Source of the DNA: Helicobacteraceae bacterium UBA6016
Lineage (GTDB): Bacteria; Campylobacterota; Campylobacteria; Campylobacterales; UBA6016
Reading direction: 5' to 3'
NCBI GenBank assembly: GCA_002428055.1
Contig: DIZY01000100.1
Span: 39,461-44,608, forward strand
Length of the DNA: 5,148 nt
The notes beneath the pieces were generated by a model. That model was not told the origin of the DNA and ran no database searches. It was given only the letters and a program-made list of their open reading frames with translations. Shown here in pieces: positions 5,110 through 5,148 of this stretch. A program made the position numbers and the translations under genes. Each line of letters begins with the position of its first letter. Positions within the stretch are counted from its first letter, which is position 1.

Positions 5110-5148
5110 GGAGAGATGGCAGAGTGGTTGAATGCAACGGTCTTGAAA
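5110..5148 (+). tRNA. tRNA-Ser (UGA), 3'-truncated by the window end
   Basis: Begins 8 nt after tRNA-Cys with GGAGAGATGGCAGAGTGGTT, the typical opening of bacterial serine tRNAs. The anticodon stem 5' strand ACGGT leads into loop CTTGAAA with anticodon TGA at 5144-5146. The window stops at the last base of that loop, so the variable arm, T-arm and CCA are not seen. Identity rests on the 5' half only. Confidence 0.88.

Noticed and set aside
4812..5137. Two minus-strand open frames of 96 and 84 codons across the tRNA genes, with GFEPGMGALQAPALPLGY-like text
   Set aside because: They are antisense translations of the tRNA genes, a known source of spurious database proteins. The bases are fully explained by cloverleaf structures on the + strand.

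Overview
The window looks like core chromosome from a Campylobacterota bacterium (Sulfurimonas/Sulfuricurvum-like). This is inferred from the moderately AT-rich composition, the codon style, the protein families present and a Gly-Leu-Cys-Ser tRNA run of the kind I recall from that group. No phylogeny could be run. No insertion sequence, phage gene, CRISPR array or other sign of recent transfer is visible. All supported genes are on the + strand.

Region 1 (1-3991) is a tightly packed run of five genes that reads like one transcript. First comes ccdA, whose 5' end lies outside the window: a membrane electron carrier for periplasmic disulfide reduction and cytochrome c maturation. Next is a small exported thioredoxin-fold protein with a CPAC motif, a plausible redox partner of CcdA. 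The third gene is a dihydroorotase-family protein that has lost essentially all its metal ligands, so it is probably a noncatalytic PyrX/PyrC'-type subunit. The fourth is an MlaE-family ABC permease. The fifth is a radical SAM protein with a CX3CX2C cluster motif and unknown substrate. The junctions are short: a 5-nt gap or small overlap, 7 nt, a 32-nt overlap (17 nt with an alternative start) and 2 nt.

Region 2 (3992-4641) holds an isolated gene with its own AT-rich upstream region, a TATAAT element and a strong ribosome binding site. It encodes an exported single-heme c-type protein of the DUF3365/Tll0287-like family, and a short inverted repeat follows it. It joins ccdA and the thioredoxin in a loose theme of periplasmic redox and heme proteins.

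Region 3 (4645-5148) is a tRNA operon: Asn(GUU), Gly(GCC), Leu(UAA), Cys(GCA) and the 5' half of Ser(UGA), where the window ends. All four complete tRNAs encode their CCA end. The operon is preceded by a textbook consensus sigma-70 promoter, TTGACA-17-TATAAT.

I see no clear undescribed system. The points most worth a second look are the degenerate dihydroorotase and where it sits, the predicted His/Cys heme in the DUF3365 protein, the MlaE permease without adjacent MlaF/MlaD genes, and the uncharacterised radical SAM enzyme.
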